A stretch of 13,126 nt of DNA from Glomus cerebriforme (GCA_003550305.1 QKYT01000167.1:74699-87824), one strand, 5' to 3'; counted from the stretch's first letter, positions 1-8,774 are shown. The notes: a model not told the origin generated them from the sequence alone. A program made the numbers and translations.

Positions 1-198
1 TAGGATCCAGAAATATACATAAAAGGTCTAGTTTGAGTTTGCATATTTTGAAATTTTTCTTTTTTAGACAATTTCTGATAATGCCAGTCAGAATTTATTA
101 CTCATTATAGTAACTGACTAATATTATAATTTCAGCCCTGAAAAATGCATACAGCTAATAATAAAATTTGGTTCATACAAATGTATTTCTAGATCATA
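1..198. mobile_element. Diverged TIR element (MITE-like), copy 1
   Basis: Non-coding element related to the one at 1231-1457 in the same orientation. Its left end TAGGATCCAGAAATA matches the reverse complement of its right end (TATGATCTAGAAATA, ending at 198), so terminal inverted repeats are visible though diverged. Interior landmarks shared with copy 2 are a GTTTG segment near 33-40, a GATAATGCCAGTCAG arm at 77-91, TTTATTACT, a CTGACT arm at 114-119, TAATTTC, and ACAGCTAATA near 151-160. No reading frame is present. The window starts exactly on the first base of the element, so its left target duplication cannot be seen. It looks older than copy 2 because the right end and the internal hairpin have decayed more. 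Confidence 0.6.
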
Positions 199-1224
199 AA
201 TAATTGGTTAGATCCTTATTTTCCTTCGAATTTTTCTTTTAATGTGATATGAGCAATCATATTTTGAGAGTAGGTGACGACATCTAATTTTTAATTGAAA
301 TAAAATCCTTCAATATTTTGCATTTAATTTTTTAAAGTACCATTTTTTTTATTGTATCGTGGTTTATTTTTTAATCATAAGATTCATGGTTTTATTAAAT
401 TTTAATAGTATAAATCTATCACGAGATTCACAAAGCAAATTTTTTGAATGCAAATCAATTTTAAGAATTTTGAGATTCGCTTAAGTATAAATTGTTATAA
501 GCAATATTTTTTTAAGATTAATTTATTTAATATTTTCAGTTTAATGGATTCAAAAAAATATTTTAAAATAATTCCTTTGGCAAAACTTTTTTTAAGGTAA
601 TAATTTGTCTTTTAAAAACTTTTAATATAGAATCCAATAAATGGATTACATGTTAAAAATCATAGTTTCGTATCCGATTTAAGTTAAGTACGAAAAAAAG
701 TCAGCCGCCCGAATAGGAAAAAAAAAATAGGAGCTCTTTTCATTACTATAATTCTAATCATAATAAAATTTAACGTCAGTAATTCGTTACTGCGGATATA
801 GGACGTGGATCATGTGATTAATAAACAATTTGCGCATACTTGTATATAGTAACTAGATACTTCGATCAAACAACATTTTAGCAGATTTAATTATTATTGC
901 TATAATTTTTCTTTAAATAAACTTAAACAAAATGATAAAAACTTTTCTCCAGTTTCATTTAAATTATATTTTATACTAGTTCATTTCTCATACNAAAGAA
1001 TAAAATACATGATTTAAAGATCTAGATATTATTNATTTCTTTAACAGGTTATTCCAATTGTTAATGATTATATATTTCAACTATCATCTAGGGAATGAAT
1101 ACTCCTATCTTAGTATTTTAAAAGTTTGTAAATATTTATATATATGTTTCAATTTTCCTGCTTATTAAAATGAAATTTTGATTATATTGCTGTTTTCAAA
1201 ATAGTGTGGTCTATTAATTTGTGA
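199..1224. other. AT-rich intergenic spacer
   Basis: I see no supportable gene in this stretch. It contains homopolymer runs, two N bases (994 and 1034) and one small perfect hairpin at 777-792 (CAGTAA, loop TTCG, TTACTG). A short frame begins at the ATG at 931 after an A-rich context, but it closes after 15 codons and is not claimed as a gene. Confidence 0.5.
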
Positions 1225-1230
1225 TTATAT

Positions 1231-1457
1231 TAGGATTCCGAAATATATATAAAAAGGTAGGGTCAGAGTTTGCGTATAATGAACCAAAAAAAATCATGTG
1301 AATCTTTCCTGTTTTGGATACTTTCTGATAATGTCAGCCAGAAATTTATTACTTATTTTAGCAACTGACTGACATTATCGTAATTTCGGCCCGCGTACAG
1401 CTAATAGTAAAATTTTTTGGCTTGACCTGACCTCTGTATGCATATTTCGGGGTCCTA
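1231..1457. mobile_element. Non-autonomous TIR DNA transposon (MITE), copy 2
   Basis: A 227-bp element bounded by terminal inverted repeats: the left end TAGGATTCCGAAATAT pairs with the reverse complement of the right end, TAGGACCCCGAAATAT. The element is flanked directly by the 6-bp repeat TTATAT (1225-1230 and 1458-1463), consistent with a target-site duplication, although such a match is not very rare in AT-rich DNA. The interior holds a strong dyad, GATAATGTCAGCCAG at 1327-1341 and CTGACTGACATTATC at 1365-1379, complementary at 14 of 15 positions. There is no coding capacity, so mobilisation would need a transposase supplied elsewhere. The superfamily is not assigned: the target length and ends are suggestive only. 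Confidence 0.72.
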
Positions 1458-1463
1458 TTATAT

Positions 1464-2439
1464 TTATAGGAAAGTTCCAAGTTTAGTTTTAGTGAGTTTA
1501 ATCGAAAATTCAGGAACATATCTTAAGAAAATAAGAATAATTGAAGATTAAAGCTATTTATCAAAATTGTCCAAAACTTAAATATCTTATAAATTTATTA
1601 ATTAATTGTCAATATTTAAATGAATTATTTTATTTATTTATTATATACAGTATATATAATTTATGAACAGGAATTTGTTTGAGTAGATTGTTCGAAATAT
1701 TAACTAAGTTATCGCCAACTAGTTTGTTTAATTTTAAATTCCATTATTCTTATTCTCATATGAGCCTAATTTAGAATCTTTAAAATTATTTTGAAAGATA
1801 GACATCCTATGTTATTGCAAATTAGAATTCCAAAAAATTATTTAGCTTAATATAAGAGCATAAAGCAAAAGGATAATTAAAAAATATGACGATGGATTTT
1901 CTTTAGACAATTTTTGAATGGCTCAAAAAAAAATAAAGGGTTAAAAACTTAAATTTTGTTTTTTACTTAAAGTATTTTTTTTTGCAATTGTTAATGAATA
2001 TTTACTAATAAATTAGCCAATAAGCATAACATTCAAGAATGCATATTATAAATAATTACAAGATTATTTTATTTGCCTTCAATTATTCACGTTTTAAACC
2101 ATGTATACTATTAATATAAAAAAACAAAAGTTATTGATCATAATTGCAATTAGCCTTTAGAATTGTGTAAACAATAGAAAATTTCTGACGGATAGTAAAT
2201 TCCACCAGTTACTGAAATAGTCAGCCTGATTTTATTATACATTCAAACAAGAAAATAAAAATTTTATTATTTTTTGTTTAATGATTTTTTATTAATTATA
2301 GTAAATAATTTTTTTTTTTGCAATCATTAATTGTTCATTTGATTATTTAAAAATTAAATTTAAAAATTTTCAGTCTAGTTAAATGTTTCTATCTTATCTA
2401 AACAAATTATCAATACTAACTATTATCTAAATATTGTCT
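1464..2439. other. AT-rich intergenic spacer
   Basis: I see no gene, RNA gene or clear repeat here. Composition is dominated by A and T runs. A short GC-richer patch around 2185-2235 faintly recalls the interior of the TIR element but is too weak to call. Confidence 0.5.
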
Positions 2440-3124
2440 ATTGTTTTAGTAATCCCCAACATTGTTTACTAATCTCCATTTGTTGTACTTTTTTTCATTT
2501 TCTAATTTTTCCCTGTGTTCGTTCCTTCATTATCCTTCATTATTCTTGTTTATTTTCTTTTTTTTTTTTTTGCAATTTACATCACCATTTCTTTCTATTT
2601 TTAACTTTATGATTCAATTAACATTACAGAACTTGTTAACTTTAAATTATCTCCCATTTTATTTCTTGGTATTGCATTCATTATTTTCTTAGTAAATCTC
2701 AATTTTTTTTACACTTTGTGAGTGATCCACGTTATTTCTGGCTCTTTCTTATTCTCTATTAGTATATTATATACTTTGCCTCAAAATTGTTCTTTCTATT
2801 TTTTATATGCATTTTTGATTTTTGCTTTCTTATCATTTCTTATCAAATTTTCATTCTCAATAATTTCTTTAGCCTTCAATAATTTTAGTTGTTGATTTCT
2901 TGTTGTTACATGGATTGTTGTATTATCCTCAGATTCGTTTTGTCTTTACTGTATAATGTGATCACTGCACCTTTTATTTTTCTACTTTATCACAATTTTC
3001 TCTTAATAAAATTGTTTCTTTTCTCACTATGACTACTAAACATTGCATAATCTTTTAAATCTTTAAATATATATTTATCATTACATTCAAACAGTTTTGG
3101 TTTTGCTAAATCCATAATATCCAT
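2440..3124 (-). pseudogene. Decayed coding sequence, unknown family
   Basis: The plus strand here is T-rich, and the minus strand reads like decayed protein-coding DNA rich in Lys, Asn, Glu and Ile. A good start context (ACAATGG, ATG at 3124) opens a 44-codon frame beginning MDIMDLAKPKLFECNDKYIF and closed by TGA at 2990-2992. The same frame continues past two adjacent stops for about 26 more codons. A second frame carries about 45 codons containing the segments NESEDNTTIHVTTRNQQ and AKEIIENENLIRNDKK before another stop. Traces continue toward 2440 (MEISKQCWGLLKQ). I do not recognise the family. The 76-codon Phe/Leu/Ser-rich frame on the plus strand (2462-2692) is the antisense of this region. 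The left boundary is approximate. Confidence 0.4.
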
Positions 3125-3302
3125 TGTTTATCTTCTTTTTAGGAAAAGCAGGTTTCATATCTTAGTGTTTTATGGCTATTCTTTTGTGTTTCAACTGGTT
3201 ACTTGTATTACTTTAGGCGTTTTGCTAATAAATGGTTCTTATCTTTAGAGTTACTGGATTTTTGAAAATGAAATAAGCGAAGAGAGAATTCTAATCTAAA
3301 CC

Positions 3303-3410
3303 AACCAGCCAGTTAGGAGATACTCGACTATCTGACCGGCTTTCCTTGCCTGATACGAAGAAGACTTCTATATCCAGTATAAGGAAGAGAAGAGGAAGTT
3401 TAAAGGAATT
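3303..3410. repeat. 119-bp-period tandem repeat, copy A
   Basis: First of two tandem copies that begin AACCAGC and end GTTTAAAGGA. The copy is markedly less AT-rich than its surroundings and can fold. AGCCAGTTAG (3307-3316) faces CTGACCGGCT (3332-3341) at 9 of 10 positions, counting one T-G wobble. GAAG and CTTC at 3357-3368 enclose an AAGA loop, and TCCTT and AAGGA form an outer arm. Strand and function are unknown. It may be a dispersed structured repeat or the end of a mobile element. Confidence 0.65.
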
Positions 3411-3421
3411 TAAAAAAATCA

Positions 3422-3533
3422 AACCAGCTAGATAGGAAATACTCAACTACCTGCTGGACCTTCCTTGCCTGATACGAGGAAAGACCCCTATATACAGTAT
3501 AAGGAAAGATAAAAGAAGGAGTTTAAAGGATTT
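3422..3533. repeat. 119-bp-period tandem repeat, copy B
   Basis: Second copy of the repeat at 3303-3410, diverged but easily aligned. It shares the segments CCTTCCTTGCCTGATACGA, CTATAT-CAGTATAAGGAA and GTTTAAAGGA. The first hairpin is kept in altered form: CCAGC pairs with GCTGG, and AGG with CCT around a bulge. The second hairpin changes from GAAG/CTTC to GAGG/CCCC, which includes one A-T to G-C paired change and one mismatch. Confidence 0.65.
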
Positions 3534-4360
3534 GTTTATTTTTAAGAGGTTATAGAGAAAAAAATGAAATTATAGAAAGAAAAGTGTTTAAAGGGAAAAT
3601 TCAGTGAATTCATTTTTTTAAATTTAGAGAAAAAAAAATCTTAATAGTAGGTATTTATAAATTTTTATTTTACCTTTTGTAAAATTTACAAAGGATGTGT
3701 CATGATAACTTATTATGCTTTTTATTTTATTATTAATTATGTAATATATTACTTAATTTAAATTGGCTAGCCAAGTAAAGTATAGTGACATATATGAGTC
3801 ACAATCCATATTTTTTACGCGTTGTATATTAGATCATAATTTCTATATTTTTTTATTCTGTTTTATAAATCATATGAAACTATTACATAAATACGCTGAA
3901 TGTACTACCATTGATTGCATCTTTAATTTATTCACTATATATAATGTGGCAAATTAAATTCCATATTTGGTTAGTACTAGGAGGAAATCATGAGTTATTA
4001 ACATATTATAGAAATTTTTCATGTGAACAAATAAAAAAAAATCATTTAAACTATAATTTGCGTTATGTGACTTGTTTAATTTATTAACTCATTTTTACAT
4101 TCTTAATATTTTTAAGAGAAAATTTAGAAATTTNTGTANCATNACGTGACAATCATTTATTTAATGTTGACGCGTTATTCTTTTTTGTAATGACTAGATT
4201 ATTTTGTAAAAAAAGATAATCTCTTTTTTTCCATTACCAGTTACATCACTGCAGAATAGAGAGCTATTACAAACAGGTGTGGTATTTGAAATTGTCTTCA
4301 TTTACTGTATTTAATTTTTTTTGACTAGTCTTGTCATATGTGGACGAGTTGTGAATGAAT
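3534..4360. other. AT-rich spacer with one short palindrome
   Basis: No supportable gene. A near-perfect palindrome lies at 3676-3692 (TTTGTAAA, one central A, TTTACAAA), and a 7-bp inverted repeat AGATTAT/ATAATCT lies at 4196-4222. Three N bases cluster at 4134, 4139 and 4143. The 64-codon frame at 3763-3957 begins with TTG, lacks a plausible start and has no family resemblance, so it is not called. Confidence 0.45.
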
Positions 4361-4465
4361 GGTTGCTTTTTTTCATTAAATTTTACTTTAGTTTCGTTAG
4401 AATTTGCTTTAGTTTCATTATACTTTACTTTGGCTTTGTTATATTTTATTTTGGTTTCATTAATG
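4361..4465. repeat. 21-bp minisatellite, about five units
   Basis: Units begin at 4382, 4403, 4424 and 4445, with a degenerate unit at 4361. The consensus is close to TTTACTTTAGTTTCATTATA plus one base. Because 21 is a multiple of three, the array keeps a frame open on both strands: minus-strand heptads of the NETKVKY type and plus-strand Phe-rich repeats. This explains the two overlapping frames at 4267-4509 (minus) and 4321-4512 (plus). Neither has other support, so I treat this as non-coding repeat. Confidence 0.7.
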
Positions 4466-4680
4466 CTGGAAAATTTCGATTTTGTATAATATACTTGAAA
4501 TCTTATCATTGATAACTTTTTTGATTCAGAAATACTTATGGAGGAAAGTGAACTCGATCAAGGTTGTTATATTCTTTGTGAAATTTTGTTTTGGTTTCAT
4601 TAACCTTCGTTAATAAAGCAATTTTGTATATTGTACATTTGAAATATTGCCAGTGATATCTTTATTTGGTTTTGAAATAC
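4445..4680. repeat. Diverged direct duplication of about 90 bp
   Basis: The segment starting TTTTGGTTTCATTAA near 4450 recurs starting near 4588. The two copies keep the same order of landmarks: TTTTGGTTTCATTAA, ATTTTGTATA, a TTGAAAT element, a TGATA element, and a GAAATAC end. They are separated by a short insert containing the ATG at 4538. The minisatellite joins the left copy, so the array and the duplication probably arose together. Confidence 0.5.
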
Positions 4681-4768
4681 CAAAATTTATACAATACCTG
4701 AACCTTTAGAATTGTCTATTGGATGTCATTTTGATACTTGGATAGTTGCAGAGAATACTATAAGTTAA
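4538..4768 (+). pseudogene. Remnant of a FAR1/MULE-type transposase N-terminus
   Basis: Two coding traces lie in order on the plus strand. The first starts at ATG 4538 and reads MEESELDQG before running into the duplicated T-rich segment, possibly an intron or insertion; that frame stops at 4603. The second, open from 4676 to the TAA at 4768, reads TIPEPLELSIGCHFDTWIVA then ENTIS. From memory, fungal FAR1-like/MULE proteins begin with an acidic lead and then a segment of the form (P)LxLxVGxxFxTWxxAE before the WRKY-GCM1-like zinc domain. The second trace fits that pattern, with Cys replacing the usual Gln or Lys after Gly. No zinc-domain or DDE-domain sequence follows, so this is at most a fossil of about 30-40 residues. 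The assignment rests on one short motif. Confidence 0.42.
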
Positions 4769-5568
4769 GCATTAATTAAGTTGCTAATCCATGAAAAAAT
4801 ATCTTTTTATATTAGAAGTTTAAGAAAAATATTTTTACCTTGCCACATACTGCTTTTACAGATTATGACTAGGATGTTTACATGTACTCTTAAAGAACTA
4901 ATTCCATCTTAATTAAATTACCGACAAATAAAGTTTATTTAGTAATTTTATCTAATGTTGTGCCAAATATCCCAACTTTAAGATTAGCAAATTCTTAAAT
5001 TATCATAAACTTTTATTCTATAAAAATTATAGTATAATTTGAATCATCCAATTACTAATTCTATCAATATAAGAACAATTATATTTAACAGCTATAGATT
5101 TAATTGTCAAATATTTGTTTCTTTTGACTGTAAAGCGACTGATTTTCAAGAACATTAATAAAAATTTCTATATATCTAAATATAATAAACTTTTATTATT
5201 ATCTGTACCCAAAAAATATTTCATAGTGAGGTTTTGGCTTTAACAAAGCTTTGTCGATAAAGGACGGAAGAAAATTCCTTTGTATCAATTTTTCCATAAT
5301 CATATAAATTCAAATAATAACACACATAAAAAGTCAAAATATAATATGATGAGATAATAATTGAGCAATTGTTGATTCACTGATGAGGCTAATTTAATAT
5401 ACAGTAGTTCAATATTATAAAATTTTATGTTCACTTATACTGTACGTGATGTATTTTCTAGTTTAATTAATTATTACCTAAATTGCTATGTGTACATTGT
5501 ATAGGGTACATATTCTTATTCATTAATTAATAGTTTAAATTTCGCATTTTTTTTTATATAAACACTTT
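4769..5568. other. AT-rich spacer
   Basis: No supportable gene. A perfect 12-bp palindrome ACAAAGCTTTGT lies at 5243-5254, followed by a 6-bp inverted repeat AAAGGA/TCCTTT. Both lie about 300 bp downstream of the minus-strand protease pseudogene, and their significance is unknown. Confidence 0.45.
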
Positions 5569-6133
5569 CTAAAATGTTATCAATTGGAATGACAAAGATG
5601 CACGTCTACTTTCTAAAGTACCTTGATATATACCCCATAATGAGCCATCTTGGTCTGGAGAACCGGAATCTCCAGAATAACCTACACATAACAAAAATAA
5701 TTAATATTAATCAAAAAGGGTATTACTTACTAATAATGACTTACCAAATTTTTGGGTATGAACGATGAAAGCCTTAGCATATACATCATCTCCAAATACA
5801 TCAGCCATAATATAACTCAATTGATTATTCATTGCCCCCTTGGTGTATCCTGTTTACCAACTTTTTGGACAAATATTTCAGATCCAATTTTATGATCTAA
5901 ACTGACTTGGATATCATTAATAACATTATCTAAAAAAATATAGAAAAGAAATATAAGAAGACATTAAAAATTATCATGTCCCTTTATAATTTACCATTTC
6001 AAGTATATCATCTTCATCTTCAGTTTCTTTCATCCTCAGTTTCATCAGTTTCATCTCCATCAATTGTTTCTTCAAATTTCTCATGTTTAGACTCTTCCAG
6101 AAATATCTTTATATTCACCTTCTGAATATTTTT
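5569..6133 (-). pseudogene. Broken trypsin-like (S1) serine protease gene
   Basis: The C-terminal part of a serine protease, read on the minus strand over three exons: about 6133-5995, 5929-5745 and 5681-5569 (stop TAG). The introns of 65 and 63 nt have GTAAAT..TAG and GTAAGT..TAG ends. The last junction yields KFGYSGDSGSPDQDGSLWG, which contains the GDSGSP motif carrying the S1 catalytic serine and its oxyanion-hole glycine. The middle exon has a KVGK segment followed by TKGA, typical of the strand before that motif. The first exon encodes an acidic Glu/Asp/Thr linker. Three one-base breaks disrupt the frame: one extra A near 6030, one missing A at the end of exon 1 (near 5996), and one missing A near 5853-5855. 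No catalytic His or Asp segment is visible upstream. It is either a pseudogene or a functional gene with homopolymer errors in the assembly. Confidence 0.62.
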
Positions 6134-6669
6134 TCACTTATTATAGTTACAAGCGGAGATAGTATAATTCAAAAAAGGAAGTTTCAATGACGTAGGTGGA
6201 ACGACGATACAATAAATAATCCTCCACGCTTCGGACAAATAAGTTTTAACTCCTTATTAAATAATTTTATCTAATGTTTATGACGTTATCTTTTCAATTT
6301 TTATTATGTAATTTTAAAAAAAATTCATTGATTTTACGTTTAATTTAAATGTGGTTTAGTATGATAATTTATCCAAAAAAAAAATTGCTGCATAACTTAA
6401 AATGTTATATTCAACAATTGAGAATGGAAGAAAAACCAATAATAAAGAAGTGAGTAATAAAAATGGTATGAGACTGGTATGAGAATGTGTGAGAAGGTCG
6501 TGTAATGATGTAAGTCATCATTTCTTCCAGTTCTTAAAGAATTTTTACGAATTTTAAAAATTATTCAGTAGCAGTTAAAATTAATATTTTATACTGCGCC
6601 AGTTCCGGCTTGTGACTGGTTAAAAATAGTTTAACCAAAATAATAAAAATAATGAAAATCGTATCACCA
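6134..6669. other. Divergent intergenic region between protease remnant and kinase
   Basis: This is the likely shared upstream region: the protease remnant reads leftward and the kinase rightward. It holds two TGACGT cores (near 6189 and 6280) and a perfect 7-bp dyad AATGATG-TAAGT-CATCATT at 6504-6522. It also holds a shorter CCAGT/ACTGG dyad near 6599-6620. No gene is supported, although a minus-strand frame around 6150-6240 stays open for about 30 codons. Confidence 0.4.
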
Positions 6670-6700
6670 TTCGGAAGATAAACTCCGAAATATTATATAA
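6670..6700 (+). promoter_or_regulatory. Core promoter of the kinase gene: dyad plus TATA box
   Basis: TATATAA at 6694-6700 lies 30 bp before the ATG at 6731, implying a very short 5' leader. Directly upstream is a perfect inverted repeat, TTCGGA (6670-6675) and TCCGAA (6684-6689) with an 8-nt spacer, which could bind a dimeric regulator. The TATA assignment rests on position and sequence only, and TATA-like strings are common in this AT-rich DNA. Confidence 0.45.
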
Positions 6701-6730
6701 ACCACCCATAAACGAACCTTTGTTTCGCTA

Positions 6731-8429
6731 ATGGCATTCTTAAAAAAAATATTTTGTTTTCCCTTTACTAAAATTTATTCAAAAAATAAAAATCTATTCA
6801 AAGAAAATAATAAGAATGAAGTTAATAAAATTAATCTTGTAAACACAAACAATGAACAAAATAATTCTGATAATAAAACAGATTTAGATCCATATGAACG
6901 AAGTATACTTAACAAAAAATATGGCTTATGTCCCGAATGTAACCAACTAAATACATGGGATGATTGGTGCAAAGAATGTTATTCCAAAAGATTTCAACAA
7001 GATTTTGGTAATTGGACTAGTAGAAATGAATATATAGATAAGTTCATTCAAGAATCACAATTAAATGCAAGAAATAATCATGAATTACTTGAATGGATTT
7101 CTTATAATCGATTAAAGAATATTCAATTTTTAGCTGAAGGTGGTTTTAGCACAATTTACAAAGCAATTTGGTTAGATGGACTGATACAACATTGGGATTA
7201 TGAGAAACAAGATTGGAAACGTGAATTTGACAATGAAGAATATAGTCATCCAGTAGTACTTAAAAGTTTAAATGATTCATTAAATATTAATGATGATTTC
7301 TTAAATGAGGTAAGCAGTTATATTTATTAAATAAAAATAACGTTAATACCTTATAATAATTGATGTTTATTTTTTACAGTGGAAATTACATTTACAATGT
7401 CAATATAAAGCACGATCAAATTATACTTTTCTTATTCCAATACTTGGAATAACACAAGATCCAGACACATTGAATTACATGATTGTAATGGATGAAGCGT
7501 TTGATGGTAGTTTAAGAAATAATTTATTGATAAATAAATATAATCCAAATGATAAATTTGAAAATTTAAGTTGGATTTTAAGACAGCTTGAATCTATTCA
7601 TAAATTAAATTTAGTTCATGGAGATTTTCATAATGGGAATATACTTTATGCTAATTACAAATACCCAGTGATTAGTGATCTTGGATTATGTAGACCAGTT
7701 AATCAATCTAGTGTAAAGAATGATGTATATGGAGTTCTTCCCTATATAGCACCAGAAGTTTTACGTGGCAAACCATATACAAAAGCTGCTGATATATATA
7801 GTTTTGGAATTATTATGTGGGAAGTGACATCAGGAGTTCCAGCATTTCATAATATTTCTCATGATTTTCCTCTTTCTTTAAATATTTGCAAGGGTTTTAG
7901 ACCAGAAATTATAGAAGGAACTATGCCTGAATATGTTGAATTAATGAAAAGATGTTGGGATAATGATCCTGAAAAAAGACCAACTGCTAGTGAATTGGAA
8001 AATATTTTTTTTGAATGGAATAAAAAATACCCAATAGAAGATGATGAAGAAAAGAGAATACCTGTTCCTGGTAATTAAATTCATTTTTTTATTTTATTAA
8101 ATTATATTTATTCATTAGATTTTATTTATTAATTAATTTTATTAATTTATAGAAAATGAACCAAAAATTATATATCATCCAAAATCTTGTTNTACGAGTA
8201 GAANAATNGATTATTCTGCTAAATTGAATGAAATTTTAGCGCAAGATGGGTTAAGTGACCGAATTATAATTACGAATAATAATGATGGACATTATGATCA
8301 TGAAACAATAACGAGTGAAAATTTAGGTACGTATGACAAAATTATATATTTTTTTAGTTTCAAAAATCTATTTCTAATTTTTTTTATTTCCAATTTGTAT
8401 AATTAGAAACCTGTATAATTAATGATTAA
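6731..8429 (+). CDS. Cys-ribbon tyrosine-kinase-like (TKL-type) protein kinase, four exons
   Basis: Predicted 488-residue kinase. Exons are 6731-7309, 7380-8070, 8153-8326 and 8407-8429; introns are 70, 82 and 80 nt with GT..AG ends. Residues 1-20 are basic and hydrophobic (MAFLKKIFCFPFTKIY), then comes an Asn/Lys-rich linker. Cys67, 70, 80 and 83 form a C-x2-C-x9-C-x2-C ribbon likely to bind zinc. The kinase domain follows: glycine loop EGGFSTIY (about 136-143), VAIK lysine 178 (VVLK), helix-C Glu193 at the exon 1 end, catalytic loop HGDFHNGN with Asp275 and Asn280, DLG at 293-295, APE at 317-319 and a C-lobe ending CWDNDPEKRP. The HRD arginine is Gly, so it is a non-RD kinase, but the catalytic residues are present and activity is plausible. 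The C-terminal tail contains HPK and TSR motifs seen in this family from memory. Three N bases lie in exon 3. Exon 4 is short; without its intron the frame would end at 8406 with a hydrophobic tail. The start is the first ATG after the TATA box. Confidence 0.85.
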
Positions 8430-8724
8430 ATATTTATTTATACGTTTAAAATATTTTATTCTTAGTACAAAATATAAAATAAAAATCTTTGTATGATTTG
8501 AATAGCATTTTGTTTAAATAAAAATTATTTTACTTTATTCTCGTGCATTATCAGCTGCATTACAATAAACTAAAATGTATTGTATATAGATTTCTTATTG
8601 AATGAATCAGAATTTTGTATAAAAAAATTAAAAAAAAATCAAAGTTCGATGTAAAGGAATATAACCTGATCATTAAATATTTTATTCTGCTAAAAGTCTT
8701 TTTAAGTGAATTAAGATCTCGAAG

Positions 8725-8774
8725 GCACGTGCAAGTGTTTTCTTGCATTGAGGCAACAAGTGTTATTTGTTGCT
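8725..8774. repeat. Cluster of three adjacent inverted repeats
   Basis: Within 50 bp there are the palindrome GCACGTGC (8725-8732), the hairpin TGCAAG/CTTGCA (8730-8747, 6-nt loop) and the hairpin GCAACAA/TTGTTGC (8753-8773, 7-nt loop). The patch is less AT-rich than its flanks. GCACGTGC is also an E-box core. It could be a tandem-hairpin RNA element, a binding site or chance. Confidence 0.45.

Noticed and set aside
777..792. Perfect hairpin with a TTCG loop as an RNA gene or terminator
   Set aside because: The 6-bp stem is isolated, and nothing nearby suggests a transcript in this eukaryotic DNA.
2185..2240. Possible third copy of the TIR element
   Set aside because: Only short scattered matches to the interior were visible and neither terminal repeat could be found.
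2462..2692. 76-codon plus-strand frame rich in Phe, Leu and Ser
   Set aside because: It opens only because of T-rich composition and is antisense to a more protein-like decayed minus-strand frame.
3763..3957. 64-codon plus-strand frame
   Set aside because: It starts with TTG, not ATG, has no splice context or recognisable motif, and sits in AT-rich spacer.
4165..4222. Similarity between this stretch and 9140-9182 (GCGTT.., ATTATTTTGTAAAA)
   Set aside because: The shared words are short and AT-rich; without an alignment score a common repeat cannot be claimed.
4267..4512. Overlapping minus and plus frames with heptad-like repeats
   Set aside because: Both are held open by the 21-bp minisatellite, whose length is a multiple of three.
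5574..5768. 64-codon plus-strand frame
   Set aside because: It is antisense to the serine protease exons, which carry splice sites and the GDSGSP motif.
6775..6972. 65-codon minus-strand frame
   Set aside because: It is the antisense shadow of exon 1 of the plus-strand kinase.
8560..8748. 62-codon minus-strand frame
   Set aside because: It has a low-complexity hydrophobic composition, no supporting context, and overlaps the inverted-repeat cluster.
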